64,000 nucleotides of DNA from CAZVNZ01 sp964628515 (GTDB lineage: Bacteria; Bacillota; Clostridia; Christensenellales; Christensenellaceae), in NCBI GenBank assembly GCA_964628515.1, contig CAZVNZ010000013.1, forward strand, positions 1-64,000. Direction: 5' to 3'. The notes under the pieces are model-generated. The model was not told where the DNA came from, ran no database searches, and saw nothing but the letters and a program-made list of their open reading frames with translations. The position numbers and the translations under genes are program-made. Shown here piece after piece: positions 33,294 through 42,329 of the stretch. The number at the start of each line of letters is the position of its first letter. Within the stretch, counting starts at the first letter, position 1.

Positions 33294-34184
33294 ATGGAGC
33301 GGTCACATATAAAATATGATATTTTACTGATAATAATAGCCATTGTGTGGGGCACGGGTTTTATTGGCACAAAATACACTTTAGAAGCCGGTTTGCCTGC
33401 CGGATTTACCGTTGCCACCAGAAATATAATAGGTGCGCTTTTTATAGCCCTAATATTTATAAAGCAAATGAAAAAAACAACAAAAGCGGATTTAAAGCAC
33501 GGCTTTATAGCCGGTTTGTTTTTGGCATCCGGATTTATTGTACAAACCTTGGGTATGCAATACACAGAAGTTTCCAACAACGCATTTTTAACCACCACAA
33601 ACGTAATATTTGTGCCCTTTGTAAGTTGGTTTTTAGTTAAAAAACGCCCAAAAGCAAAGGTGTTTTTATCCGTTGCTTTGGGGTTTGTGGGCATATTTAT
33701 ACTAACTCGTGCCTTCGAGGCAAATATCACCTTTAATTTAGGGGATACACTATCTTTAATTTGCGCAATACTCTTTGCCTGCCAAATTGCCTATATTGGC
33801 TTTGTAGCGGAAAAAACCAACTCCATACCCTTTTCTGCAATACAAATGGGCACAACCGCCGTGCTTGCCACCATTTACTTTTTTATTGTGGAACAGCCCA
33901 CCATGGTTATTGGCGAAAACTTTAACAACGCATTTCTTGTTTGTGTGTATCTTGGTGTGGTATGTACAGGCTTTTGTTTTTCCGGACAATGCTTTGCGCA
34001 ACAGTACGTTTACCCTGCCCGTTGCGCCTTAATTATGACTTTAGAAGGCGTTTTTGCCACCGTGTTTTCCGTGCTGTTAGGCTGGGAGCCTATGCAGGCA
34101 ACCATGATTATTGGCGGTGGAATAATAATGCTCTCCGTAATTTTGCTCGAAATCGACTTCAAAAAACGAAAAGCATTAATTTAA
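33294..34184 (+). CDS. DMT superfamily transporter (two EamA domains)
   Basis: 296 residues with about ten transmembrane helices in two EamA halves: the first starts ILLIIIAIVWGTGFIGTKYTLEAG, the second includes LSLICAILFACQIAYIGFVAE and TLEGVFATVFSVLLGWEP. Members export amino acids, nucleobases or drugs, or import metabolites; the substrate cannot be told. Plus-strand gene with its own extended -10 promoter among minus-strand genes. AAGAGGT precedes the ATG. Confidence 0.9.
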   Translation: MERSHIKYDILLIIIAIVWGTGFIGTKYTLEAGLPAGFTVATRNIIGALFIALIFIKQMKKTTKADLKHGFIAGLFLASGFIVQTLGMQYTEVSNNAFLTTTNVIFVPFVSWFLVKKRPKAKVFLSVALGFVGIFILTRAFEANITFNLGDTLSLICAILFACQIAYIGFVAEKTNSIPFSAIQMGTTAVLATIYFFIVEQPTMVIGENFNNAFLVCVYLGVVCTGFCFSGQCFAQQYVYPARCALIMTLEGVFATVFSVLLGWEPMQATMIIGGGIIMLSVILLEIDFKKRKALI

Positions 34185-34251
34185 CCACTATTAAATTCTT
34201 TTTTTTATTAATGATAATATTTTAGCAGACCTAAAACCTTAGCAAGCCCTG

Positions 34252-35496
34252 TTATTTTAGTAGCTTTAATGCGCCGTAAAGTGCGTGGCTTACCGTCATT
34301 TCTCTAATATAATCTCGCTCGTCTACGGAGTATCTGCCACCCAAAGTCAGTTTTAGTGCGCAAACCTCATCTTTGTAGGCAATGCCTACGTATACAAGCC
34401 CTACGGGCTTTTCCTCGCTGCCCCCCGTTGGCCCTGCTATGCCTGTTGTGGCAATGCCAATATCTGCATTAGCAAGGGCTTTTACCCCTTGTGCCATTTC
34501 TTTTGCCGTTTCCTCACTTACCGCACCGTAGTTTAGTAGGGTTTCTTCTCTAACATTTAGGACTTTTTGTTTGATGATGTTGGAATACGCCACAACACCG
34601 CAATCAAAAACACCGCTTGCCCCAGGCACATCTGTAATGCTTTTTGCGATTAAACCACCACTACAACTTTCCGCTACCCCTATTCTTAAGCCTTTTTTTA
34701 GTAGTGTATTTACAAGTGCGGTTTGCATATTTTCGCAATCCACTCCGTATACACCCTCTCCTAAAATTCCGCAGATATTTTCTACCACAGGGTTTATCAG
34801 CTTTTGCGCTTCCTCTTTGGTTTTGCAAAGAGCGGTAACTCTAAGGGTTACCTCCCCCATTTTTGCATAGGGTGCAATGGTGGGGTTTGTGCTGTTTTTC
34901 ATTAAATCGTAGAGTTTATCCTCCACAATGGATTCCCCCATATTAAAAATATGTATGGTTTTTGACATTAGAATTTTGTCCGTAAAGGAAAGCAAATAGG
35001 GTATTACGCTGTCTGTTAGCATAGGCATCATCTCTTTTGGAGGGCCGGGTAGCAGTACCGCCGTTTTTTTGCCGTCTCCCACCGCAAGCCCGGGGGCTGT
35101 GCCACGTTTGTTTTGAAACACCACCGCTCCCTTTGGCATTTGTGCCTGTTTTTCGTTGTTTTTTGTCATAGGTTTATTTATACGCACAAAAAACTCCTTC
35201 ATACTTTGGAGGGATTCTTCGTCCGTGTACATTTCTCTGTTAAAGTAGTTTGCTACCGTTTCTTTGGTTAAATCGTCGTAGGTTGGTCCTAACCCGCCTG
35301 TTGTTATAACTAAATCCGCACGGCTAAAGGCAATATCCAAAGCCTCTTTAAGCCTGCCGTCGTTATCCCCCACCACCGTTTGATAGTATACATTAATGCC
35401 AATGTTTGCAAGCTCTTTTGCAATGTTTGCCGCATTGGTATTTATTATATCTCCAAGTAAAATTTCCGTGCCTACGCATAATATTTCTGCTTTCAT
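34252..35496 (-). CDS. cinA: CinA: molybdopterin-binding/NMN amidohydrolase protein
   Basis: 414 residues. The N-terminal MoCF-like domain (about 1-170: ILCVGTEILLGDIINTNAANIAKEL, TTGGLGPTYDDLTKE) was linked to ADP-ribose or NAD-derivative hydrolysis; the C-terminal CinA domain (about 255-414: VAESCSGGLIAKSITDVPGASGVFDCGVVAYSN and TTGIAGPTGG) deamidates nicotinamide mononucleotide in other bacteria. Together they recycle pyridine nucleotides. It is the third gene of the purB-GT2-cinA run, 12 bases after the glycosyltransferase. Confidence 0.93.
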   Translation of the reverse strand: MKAEILCVGTEILLGDIINTNAANIAKELANIGINVYYQTVVGDNDGRLKEALDIAFSRADLVITTGGLGPTYDDLTKETVANYFNREMYTDEESLQSMKEFFVRINKPMTKNNEKQAQMPKGAVVFQNKRGTAPGLAVGDGKKTAVLLPGPPKEMMPMLTDSVIPYLLSFTDKILMSKTIHIFNMGESIVEDKLYDLMKNSTNPTIAPYAKMGEVTLRVTALCKTKEEAQKLINPVVENICGILGEGVYGVDCENMQTALVNTLLKKGLRIGVAESCSGGLIAKSITDVPGASGVFDCGVVAYSNIIKQKVLNVREETLLNYGAVSEETAKEMAQGVKALANADIGIATTGIAGPTGGSEEKPVGLVYVGIAYKDEVCALKLTLGGRYSVDERDYIREMTVSHALYGALKLLK

Positions 35497-35508
35497 AATA
35501 CTACTTCC

Positions 35509-36411
35509 TTATCCGTATATAATTTGTCCTATTTTTCTTAAAAAACCGCTTTTAAAAGCCTTGTATTTACTTAAAACCCTACACCTTTTTATAATGCCGG
35601 ACTGCTTTAAATCCGAGAAATCTTTTAGCATTTTTCTTTGCTCGTCCGTTAGTTTATCTCTATACACCGCCAAAAATCCTTTAGCCTGCATATAAGTTTT
35701 TACAATGGAAGTATGCACGTCCTTAGAATTACTTGCCTTTTGCTTAATATATTGAGAACTGCGCACCTCTTTTGCCCCAACCTCGTTGCCCCCATGCTGT
35801 CTGTAATCCACGGTTTGTGCGTCTATAAACTCTATACTGCCAATGGCGGCACACACCATAGCAATCCACCAATCGTGCATAAGTGCATTATCATCACTAA
35901 TAATAAGCCCTTTTAGTGCTTTGTTTATACACATTGTACACCCTGTAACGTTGTTTTGCACCATTAATTTGTTTAGGGAGGTTTCTTTGTTTAGCATTTG
36001 CATTTCAAAAAAAGAGGGGAATATTTCGCCTAATTTTTCGTCTACCACACGCATATCCGTATGTATTAGTGCCGGAGTGGTGTATTTGGTTATGGCGTCT
36101 ATGGAAATTTGAAGTTTGTCTTTATGCCAAAAATCGTCTTGGTCGCAGAAAAAAATGTATTCTCCATTGCTGTATTTTAGCAACTCAAAAAAATTATTTT
36201 TTGCACTTTTAAGAGTTTCTCCGTCTGCAATAAAGGTTATTTTACCGCTGTTTTTCTTTTGATACTCTCTTATTATTTCCACAGTATTGTCTGTCGAGCC
36301 GTCGTCTCGTATATACAAATGAAAATCGTCCAAACTTTGCATTAAAATGGAGTCTATTTGCGTGCTTATATATTTTTCGCCGTTATATGTCGCAAGCAAA
36401 ATATCTATCAT
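35509..36411 (-). CDS. family 2 glycosyltransferase (GT-A fold)
   Basis: 300 residues. MIDILLATYNGEKYISTQIDSIL, IRDDGSTDNTVEIIREY and YIFFCDQDDFWHKDKL give the nucleotide-sugar binding site and DxD-like metal motif; the family is related to rhamnosyltransferases. The C-terminal 80 residues are basic and helical. It probably adds a sugar to a cell-surface polymer. Its ATG overlaps the purB stop (ATGA), an unexpected coupling of cell-surface and purine functions. Confidence 0.88.
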   Translation of the reverse strand: MIDILLATYNGEKYISTQIDSILMQSLDDFHLYIRDDGSTDNTVEIIREYQKKNSGKITFIADGETLKSAKNNFFELLKYSNGEYIFFCDQDDFWHKDKLQISIDAITKYTTPALIHTDMRVVDEKLGEIFPSFFEMQMLNKETSLNKLMVQNNVTGCTMCINKALKGLIISDDNALMHDWWIAMVCAAIGSIEFIDAQTVDYRQHGGNEVGAKEVRSSQYIKQKASNSKDVHTSIVKTYMQAKGFLAVYRDKLTDEQRKMLKDFSDLKQSGIIKRCRVLSKYKAFKSGFLRKIGQIIYG

Positions 36412-37835
36412 ACATTTAACTCGCTTGTAAAATTAAGTTTGTCTTTGTAATCCTCTAAAATGGGTATTACAACATCATCAATATAATCGGAAACCTGCAT
36501 ACTTGCCATGCCAATAAAGGCTTCCGGCTTCATAATTTCTGCTATTTCTTCTTTAGACATTTTAAATGCGTCGTCCTTTTCTATCAGCTCTATTAAGTTG
36601 TTGTTAAGCCCCTCAGCTTTTACCCGTTTGCCTGCAAGCATGGAGTATTCTCTTATTTTTTCGTGTAGCTCCTGCCTGTCCCCCCCTCGTTTTACCGCCT
36701 CCATTAATATGGTTTCGGTAGCCATAAAGGGCAGTTCTTCATTAATATGCTTGGCAATTATTTTATCGTAAACAACAATACCGCTCGTAACATTATGATA
36801 AATATTTAAAATAGCATCCACCGCTAAAAATGCTTGAGGGATAACAAGCCTTTTGTTTGCGGAATCGTCTAAGGTACGCTCTAACCATTGAGTAGATGCG
36901 GTGATTTTTGTGCTGGAATCCAAAGAAATTACAAAGCGAGCAAGGGAGCTTATCCGCTCACTTCTCATGGGGTTGCGCTTATACGCCATAGCAGACGACC
37001 CGATTTGAGACTTCTCGAAGGGTTCTTCCCATTCCTTTAAGTTTTGGAGGAGACGTAAATCGTTAGAAAATTTATAGGCACTTTGAGCAATGGAAGAAAG
37101 TAGGTCTGCAACAAGGCTGTCAAACTTACGAGGGTAGGTTTGCCCTGTTACACTAAAGGTTTTGGAGTACCCTAATTTTTCCGCAACAAGTTTTTCTAAC
37201 CGCTTTACTTTATTTGCATCTCCAAAAAGGGTTAAAAAGCTGGCTTGAGTGCCTGTTGTGCCTTTAACACCACGTAATTTTAGTTGCCCCTTAACAAATT
37301 TAAGTTGGTCTAAATCCATAATTAAATCTTGAATGTACAAGGTGGCACGCTTGCCCACTGTTGTCAGTTGTGCCGGCTGATAGTGGGTAAACCCCAAGGT
37401 TGCCGTATCTTTATATTTAAGTGCAAAATCTTTTAGTTTTGCAATAACGTTTATCAACTTGTTTTCTATAATATTAAGGGCTTTGTGCGTAACTATTATA
37501 TCCGTATTATCCCCCACATAACAGCTTGTTGCCCCTAAGTGAATAATGGCTTTTGCGCTTTTGCATTGCTCGCCATAGGCATAAACGTGAGCCATAACAT
37601 CGTGGCGTACTTCCTTTTCTCTTGCCTCTGCAACATGGTAGTTAATATCCTCTGCGTAGGCTTTAAGCTCTGCAATTTGCTCTTCCGTAATGTTTAGCCC
37701 AAGTTCTCTTTCCGCTTCCGCAAGGGCAATCCACAGCCTTCTCCACGTTTTAAATTTAACGTCGTCGGAAAAAGTGTGCGCCATTTCCTTGCTTGCGTAT
37801 CTTGTAATTAGTGGGTTTTCGTATACTTCTCTCAT
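36408..37835 (-). CDS. purB: adenylosuccinate lyase
   Basis: 475 residues of the fumarase/aspartase superfamily. Motifs: VRHDVMAHVYAYGEQC, LGATSCYVGDNTDI, LGFTHYQPAQLTTVGKRA, and the signature loop GSSAMAYKRNPMRSERISSLAR (about 280-300). PurB cleaves SAICAR and adenylosuccinate in purine synthesis. At 475 residues it is of the longer PurB type. A leader of about 70 bases carries a perfect hairpin. The rest of the pur pathway is not in the window. It heads the purB-GT2-cinA run. Confidence 0.95.
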   Translation of the reverse strand: MREVYENPLITRYASKEMAHTFSDDVKFKTWRRLWIALAEAERELGLNITEEQIAELKAYAEDINYHVAEAREKEVRHDVMAHVYAYGEQCKSAKAIIHLGATSCYVGDNTDIIVTHKALNIIENKLINVIAKLKDFALKYKDTATLGFTHYQPAQLTTVGKRATLYIQDLIMDLDQLKFVKGQLKLRGVKGTTGTQASFLTLFGDANKVKRLEKLVAEKLGYSKTFSVTGQTYPRKFDSLVADLLSSIAQSAYKFSNDLRLLQNLKEWEEPFEKSQIGSSAMAYKRNPMRSERISSLARFVISLDSSTKITASTQWLERTLDDSANKRLVIPQAFLAVDAILNIYHNVTSGIVVYDKIIAKHINEELPFMATETILMEAVKRGGDRQELHEKIREYSMLAGKRVKAEGLNNNLIELIEKDDAFKMSKEEIAEIMKPEAFIGMASMQVSDYIDDVVIPILEDYKDKLNFTSELNV

Positions 37836-37870
37836 ATTTTCTCCGTTTTTTATTGTGATGATGATGCATG

Positions 37871-37923
37871 ATACACGGTGTTTTTCTTACTGCCGTGTAT
37901 TGCAATTTAATTTTATTATAGCA
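37871..37923 (-). promoter_or_regulatory. purB extended -10 promoter and leader hairpin
   Basis: On the minus strand TGC-TATAAT (37923-37915) places the transcript start near 37907. About 8 bases later the RNA can form a perfect 8-base stem (ATACACGG / CCGTGTAT, 37900-37871) with a 14-base loop. There is no T run after it, so it is not a simple terminator; it could protect the 5' end or bind a regulator. Confidence 0.55.
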
Positions 37924-37932
37924 TATTTTTGT

Positions 37933-37965
37933 AAAAAAAAGTATACTGCTTTGCAATATACTCTT
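37933..37965 (-). terminator. intrinsic terminator after the chagasin-like lipoprotein gene
   Basis: Read on the minus strand: AAGAGTATA, an 11-base loop, TATACTTTT and further T. It ends the hydrogenase transcript 20 bases after the lipoprotein stop and lies immediately before the purB promoter. Confidence 0.8.
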
Positions 37966-37985
37966 TTGGTTATTAATTTTAGTAT

Positions 37986-38363
37986 TTATTCGCTAATCCA
38001 TACAATCTCGAGACGTCCGTCCTTCAAGGTAAATTCCGAGATTTTAACCTTTTTAGCCTCTCCGTCATCACCCCTAAGCTCAAAAGTCACCTTTGTACTG
38101 CCCTCTTCTTCCCCTTGAAAGTCGAACTGATGTCCACCGCTATGCCCGTCCTCGTTGCTTATGGGAGGGCGTACTTCCTGACTTACGAGTTTTACAATGC
38201 TTGTGTCCTCTATTATGCACACCCAGCTTTCCCCTGTACTTTGTGCATTTTCTTCAAGTTTTACACTTGCTTTATCTCTGCGTATTACTACACCATAGGT
38301 TTGTACACTGCAACCTGCCAGTAAAACTACGGCAAGTAGTGCAAAAACCCATTTATTTCGCAT
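37986..38363 (-). CDS. lipoprotein with chagasin-like (I42 inhibitor) features
   Basis: 125 residues. Signal peptide with lipobox LLAGC (Cys18). The mature domain has a beta-rich pattern reminiscent of chagasin-type cysteine-protease inhibitors: an STGESWVC loop in place of the usual NPTTGYxW, and GGHQFDFQGEEEGSTKVTFEL near the expected GGxxxF...G...L strands. The third conserved loop (RPW) is not clear, so the assignment is tentative. Its start lies 11 bases inside the hydA end, with AAAGGA at good spacing, so it is translated with the hydrogenase although it should act outside the cell. Confidence 0.65.
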   Translation of the reverse strand: MRNKWVFALLAVVLLAGCSVQTYGVVIRRDKASVKLEENAQSTGESWVCIIEDTSIVKLVSQEVRPPISNEDGHSGGHQFDFQGEEEGSTKVTFELRGDDGEAKKVKISEFTLKDGRLEIVWISE

Positions 38364-40092
38364 ATTTGTCCTTTCTGCTGTAATAGGTGTGTAATAATTC
38401 GTGAGCTTTATGAGAGTTTGGTTTTTCCAAATACTCGTCGTACAGCCTTATAATATCGGGGTTTTGGTGAGATTTTCTTACCGTTTTATGCTCGTCTTCT
38501 GTGTAGATTGCCTTTGCTCTTACAATACGTGGGTCGTGGAAGTTTCTTATTCGTGCAGATACTATGGGCTGTCCTCCACCCGTTACGCAACCGCCGGGGC
38601 ACGCCATAATTTCAATAAAGTGATACTCCTTCTCCCCGGATTTTAACGATTCTAAAAGCTTTTTGGCATTTGCCGTACCGCTTGCAACCGCAACTCTTAC
38701 GATTAAATCGCCGATTTTTACTTCCGCCTCTTTTATTCCTGCAATACCTCTTACGTCCTTATATTCTATTGCAGGTAAATCCTGCCCTGTAAGTACGTCT
38801 GCAACCGTTCTTAATGCCGCCTCCATAACACCGCCGGAGGCACCGAATATTGCACCTGCACCCGAGGATGTGCCGTAGAAATCATCAAAATCCTCATCGG
38901 GAAGATTTACAAAGTCTATATTAGCCTCTTTTATCATGCTGGCAAGCTCTCTTGTGGTTATTACCGCATCTACGTCTCTGTACTCTCCACGCTCCTGTCC
39001 CGGCCTGTTTTTCTCGTATTTTTTAGCCGTGCAAGGCATTACGGAAACGGTATAAATGTTTGCAGGGTCTATGTTGTTTTTTTCCGCATAGTAGGATTTT
39101 ATAAGAGCGCCAAGCATTTGGTGGGGGGATTTACAGCTTGAAAGGTTTTCTAACATATCGGGATAGAAAAACTCCGCATATCTTACCCAACCGGGCGAAC
39201 ATGAAGTTATTTGAGGTAGTTTGCCACCGTTTTGTATTCTGTGTATAAGCTCGTATCCTTCCTCCATTATGGTTAAGTCCGCACCGAAATCCGTATCGAA
39301 AACTTTATCAAATCCTAATTTTCTCAGCGCCGCCGCTAATTTACCCGTAACTCGAGTGCCCATAGGCATACCGAATTCCTCTCCGAGTGCCACTCTTATG
39401 GAAGGCGCCGGCTGTACCACTACGTGCATATTAGGATTATGTATAGCATCAAAAACGTTATCTAACTCCGCTTTTTCTCTTAGGGCGCCAACAGGGCAAG
39501 CGGTTATACATTGCCCACAGTTTATGCAGGGTACATCCACTAGAGATTTTCTCCATACAGGCTCTACCATAGTTTTAAAACCACGGTTAGTAGCACCAAT
39601 GGCTCCTATGCCTTGTACCCTGTCGCAAGCGGCAATACACCGTTTGCAAAGTACGCATTTGTTTGGGTCTCTGACTACGGAAACGGAATTTTCGTCGATT
39701 GCTTTTCTTAAACGCTCGCCGTCGTATTTAATGTTTGTTATATGAAAATCGTTGGCAAGCCTTTGAAGCTCGCAATTTTGGTTTCTTACGCAAGTTAAGC
39801 ACTCTCTGTCGTGATTGGATAAAATCAAGTCTAAGGTTGCACGTCTTGTTTTCATAACCTTTGCAGATGCCGTTAGCACCTCCATACCATCGGAAACGGG
39901 CAGGCAACATGCCGCCTGTAATGTGGGGTTGCCCACAATTTCCACCAAGCAAATTCTGCATGCTCCTATTACGTTATACCCTTTTAAATAGCATAAAGTA
40001 GGTATATCTATACTTGCTTTTTTTGCCGCATCAAGTACACTGGAATTTTCCGGCACTTGTACTTTTACTCCATCTATAATTACTGATACCAT
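38353..40092 (-). CDS. hydA: [FeFe]-hydrogenase catalytic subunit (HydA/HndD)
   Basis: 579 residues. Domains in order: plant-type [2Fe-2S] ferredoxin (Cys34, 45, 48, 62), His-Cys3 [4Fe-4S] (NHDRECLTCVRNQNC, about 93-107), two [4Fe-4S] clusters (CVLCKRCIAAC and CINCGQCITAC, 146-199) and the H-cluster domain with TSCSPGW (296-302), MPCTAKK (352-358) and a C-terminal ACPGGCVTGGGQP. It makes or oxidises H2 with electrons from the HndC/HndA subunits. Length and order fit group A3 NAD(P)-linked, possibly electron-bifurcating enzymes. The maturases HydEFG are not in the window. GGAGA precedes the ATG. Confidence 0.96.
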   Translation of the reverse strand: MVSVIIDGVKVQVPENSSVLDAAKKASIDIPTLCYLKGYNVIGACRICLVEIVGNPTLQAACCLPVSDGMEVLTASAKVMKTRRATLDLILSNHDRECLTCVRNQNCELQRLANDFHITNIKYDGERLRKAIDENSVSVVRDPNKCVLCKRCIAACDRVQGIGAIGATNRGFKTMVEPVWRKSLVDVPCINCGQCITACPVGALREKAELDNVFDAIHNPNMHVVVQPAPSIRVALGEEFGMPMGTRVTGKLAAALRKLGFDKVFDTDFGADLTIMEEGYELIHRIQNGGKLPQITSCSPGWVRYAEFFYPDMLENLSSCKSPHQMLGALIKSYYAEKNNIDPANIYTVSVMPCTAKKYEKNRPGQERGEYRDVDAVITTRELASMIKEANIDFVNLPDEDFDDFYGTSSGAGAIFGASGGVMEAALRTVADVLTGQDLPAIEYKDVRGIAGIKEAEVKIGDLIVRVAVASGTANAKKLLESLKSGEKEYHFIEIMACPGGCVTGGGQPIVSARIRNFHDPRIVRAKAIYTEDEHKTVRKSHQNPDIIRLYDEYLEKPNSHKAHELLHTYYSRKDKYAK

Positions 40093-40104
40093 TTACTATT
40101 CTCC

Positions 40105-41898
40105 TTACTTTTTGATTGCATTAAACTTACATTTTTCTACGCAAGCACCGCATTTAATACATTTTTCTTGGTCTATGCGATGAGGCATCTTCTTATCTCC
40201 GGAAATTGCCTCCACGGGACAAACACGTTTGCAAAGTCCGCAACCGATACATTTATCCTCCATAATTTCGTAACACAGTAATGCTTGACAATACCCTGCC
40301 GGGCATCTTTTTTCGTTAATGTGCGCCTCGTACTCATCTCTGAAATACTGAATTGTAGATAGTACTGGGTTGGGCGCTGTTTTGCCAAGTCCGCAAAGTG
40401 CGCCTGCTTTAATGCTTTCGCCAAGCTCTAAAAGCTTCTCAATATCCCCTTTTTCTCCTCTGCCTTCCGTTATTTTTTGCAAGATTTCCAACATACGTTT
40501 TGTGCCTATTCTGCAAGGAGGGCATTTGCCGCAAGATTCGTCCACGGTAAAATCCAAGAAAAACTTAGCAACGTCCACCATACAGTTTTCCTCGTCCATT
40601 ACAATAAGCCCACCCGAGCCCATCATGGAGCCTATTTCTGTAAGTGTATCGTAATCTATTTTTATATCTAACAGTGATGCCGGAATACATCCGCCGGAAG
40701 GGCCACCCGTTTGAGCGGCTTTAAACTCCTTGCCTTCGGGTATACCTCCGCCAATTTCGTATATAACCTCTCTTAGTGTGGTGCCCATAGGTATTTCCAC
40801 AAGTCCTGTATTGTTGATTTTACCGCCTAAAGCAAATACTTTTGTACCGTTGGATTTTTCTGTGCCCATAGCGGAAAACCACTCTGCACCCTTTAGGAAA
40901 ATCTGTGGAATATTTGCAAAGGTTTCTACATTATTAATTATAGTAGGCTTGCCAAACAAACCTTTTTGCGCCGGAAACGGTGGTTTTGGACGAGGCTCGC
41001 CACGTCTGCCTTCAATGGATTCCATTAATGCCGTTTCCTCGCCACACACAAATGCCCCTGCTCCTAAGCGTATTTCCATATCGAAGTTAAAGCCGGAGTC
41101 AAAAATATTCTTGCCCAGCAGTCCGTATTCTTTTGCTTGGTCTATGGCTATTTGCAGTCTTTTTACCGCTATTGGATATTCTGCACGCACGTAAACGTAG
41201 CCCATATCAGCACCTATTGCATAAGCGGCTATTGCCATTGCTTCTATAACACTGTGAGGGTCTCCCTCCAGTACCGATCTATCCATAAATGCGCCCGGGT
41301 CTCCCTCGTCCGCATTACATATTACGTATTTCTTTTTGCCTGTAGCTTTTGCCCCAAACTCCCACTTTAAGCCGGTTGGAAAGCCACCGCCCCCTCTGCC
41401 TCTTAAGCCTGATTTTTTTACAACATCTATAACCTGCTGTGGTGTCATTTCCGCAAGGCAAGTACCAAGGGCTTTATAGCCGTCAAAAGCTATGTATTCG
41501 TCTATAATTTCCGGGTCTATTACACCGCAATTTCTAAGAGCAACACGTACTTGTTTTTTGTAAAACTCAATTTCGTCTAAGGTGGTTGCCACCCCTTGCT
41601 CTTCCCCTGCCTCTTTATGCAGCAGTCTTTCTACTATTCTGCCTTTAAGCAAATGTTCTTCTATAATTTCCGAAACGTCGTCTGCGCTTACTCTGCTGTA
41701 ATACGCACCTTCGGGGTATATAATTACAATAGGCCCTGCCTCGCACAAGCCAAAACAACCTGTTCTTACAACCTTTACTTCTTTTTCCAATCCCTTTTCT
41801 TTTAGACCCTTTTCCAGTCTGTTAATTATCTCACCGGAACCCGAGGATGTGCAGCCTGTACCTCCGCACACGAGGACGTGTGAACGATAAAACTCCAT
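40105..41898 (-). CDS. hndC: NADH-binding hydrogenase subunit (HydB/HndC, NuoF-like)
   Basis: 597 residues. An N-terminal thioredoxin-like [2Fe-2S] domain (VCGGTGCTSSGSGE, RTGCFGLCEAGP) precedes the NuoF core: FMN/NADH motifs GRGGGGFPTGLKWEFG and CNADEGDPGAFMDRS, GAGAFVCGEETALMESIEG, and the N3-type [4Fe-4S] site ESCGKCPPCRIGT. Two extra C-terminal [4Fe-4S] clusters (CIGCGLCKRVCPVEAI, CIKCGACVEKCKFNAI) extend the electron path. This layout is shared with the flavin subunit of bifurcating hydrogenases. It lies 12 bases before hydA. Confidence 0.95.
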   Translation of the reverse strand: MEFYRSHVLVCGGTGCTSSGSGEIINRLEKGLKEKGLEKEVKVVRTGCFGLCEAGPIVIIYPEGAYYSRVSADDVSEIIEEHLLKGRIVERLLHKEAGEEQGVATTLDEIEFYKKQVRVALRNCGVIDPEIIDEYIAFDGYKALGTCLAEMTPQQVIDVVKKSGLRGRGGGGFPTGLKWEFGAKATGKKKYVICNADEGDPGAFMDRSVLEGDPHSVIEAMAIAAYAIGADMGYVYVRAEYPIAVKRLQIAIDQAKEYGLLGKNIFDSGFNFDMEIRLGAGAFVCGEETALMESIEGRRGEPRPKPPFPAQKGLFGKPTIINNVETFANIPQIFLKGAEWFSAMGTEKSNGTKVFALGGKINNTGLVEIPMGTTLREVIYEIGGGIPEGKEFKAAQTGGPSGGCIPASLLDIKIDYDTLTEIGSMMGSGGLIVMDEENCMVDVAKFFLDFTVDESCGKCPPCRIGTKRMLEILQKITEGRGEKGDIEKLLELGESIKAGALCGLGKTAPNPVLSTIQYFRDEYEAHINEKRCPAGYCQALLCYEIMEDKCIGCGLCKRVCPVEAISGDKKMPHRIDQEKCIKCGACVEKCKFNAIKK

Positions 41899-41932
41899 AT
41901 TTTAAACTCCTTTATGTAGTAAATTTATAATC

Positions 41933-42310
41933 CTATTTGTTGTTTTGCTCGTAAAAACCTATGGTGTATTCTGTGCAAATATTTCCGTTTACCAAATGCT
42001 CCGCAACAATTTTTTTAGCCATTTCCGCCGTTACTTTTACGTAAGTAACCTTTTCTTGATCGGGTACAAAAACCTCTACAAGTGGCTCTAAACGGCAAAC
42101 ACCTATACAGCCCGTTTGGGATACCGAAACATCCGCTAAATTTCTTTTTGCAACTTCTTCCACAAACGCCTGAAGTACAGGACGTGCTCCTGCGGCAATA
42201 CCGCAAGTTGCCATACCCACAACCACACGTTTTTGTGCATTACCCGTTCTGATGTCTACCTTACTTATGGTTTTGTTTCTGATTGCCTCCAACTCTTTTA
42301 AAGATTTCAT
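41933..42310 (-). CDS. hndB: [2Fe-2S] thioredoxin-like ferredoxin subunit (HndB)
   Basis: 125 residues. GMATCGIAAGARPVLQAFVEEV (first cysteine at about 35) and QTGCIGVCRLEPLVEVFVPDQEKVTY give the thioredoxin-like [2Fe-2S] fold. In Desulfovibrio fructosivorans HndB is one of four subunits of the NADP-linked hydrogenase. GGAGG precedes the ATG; it lies 34 bases before hndC. Confidence 0.9.
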   Translation of the reverse strand: MKSLKELEAIRNKTISKVDIRTGNAQKRVVVGMATCGIAAGARPVLQAFVEEVAKRNLADVSVSQTGCIGVCRLEPLVEVFVPDQEKVTYVKVTAEMAKKIVAEHLVNGNICTEYTIGFYEQNNK

Positions 42311-42329
42311 TATTATCCTCCAAAAAAAA

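Noticed and set aside
33233..33730. 165-residue minus-strand open frame
   Set aside because: Opposite the DMT transporter, whose membrane helices and family pattern are convincing.
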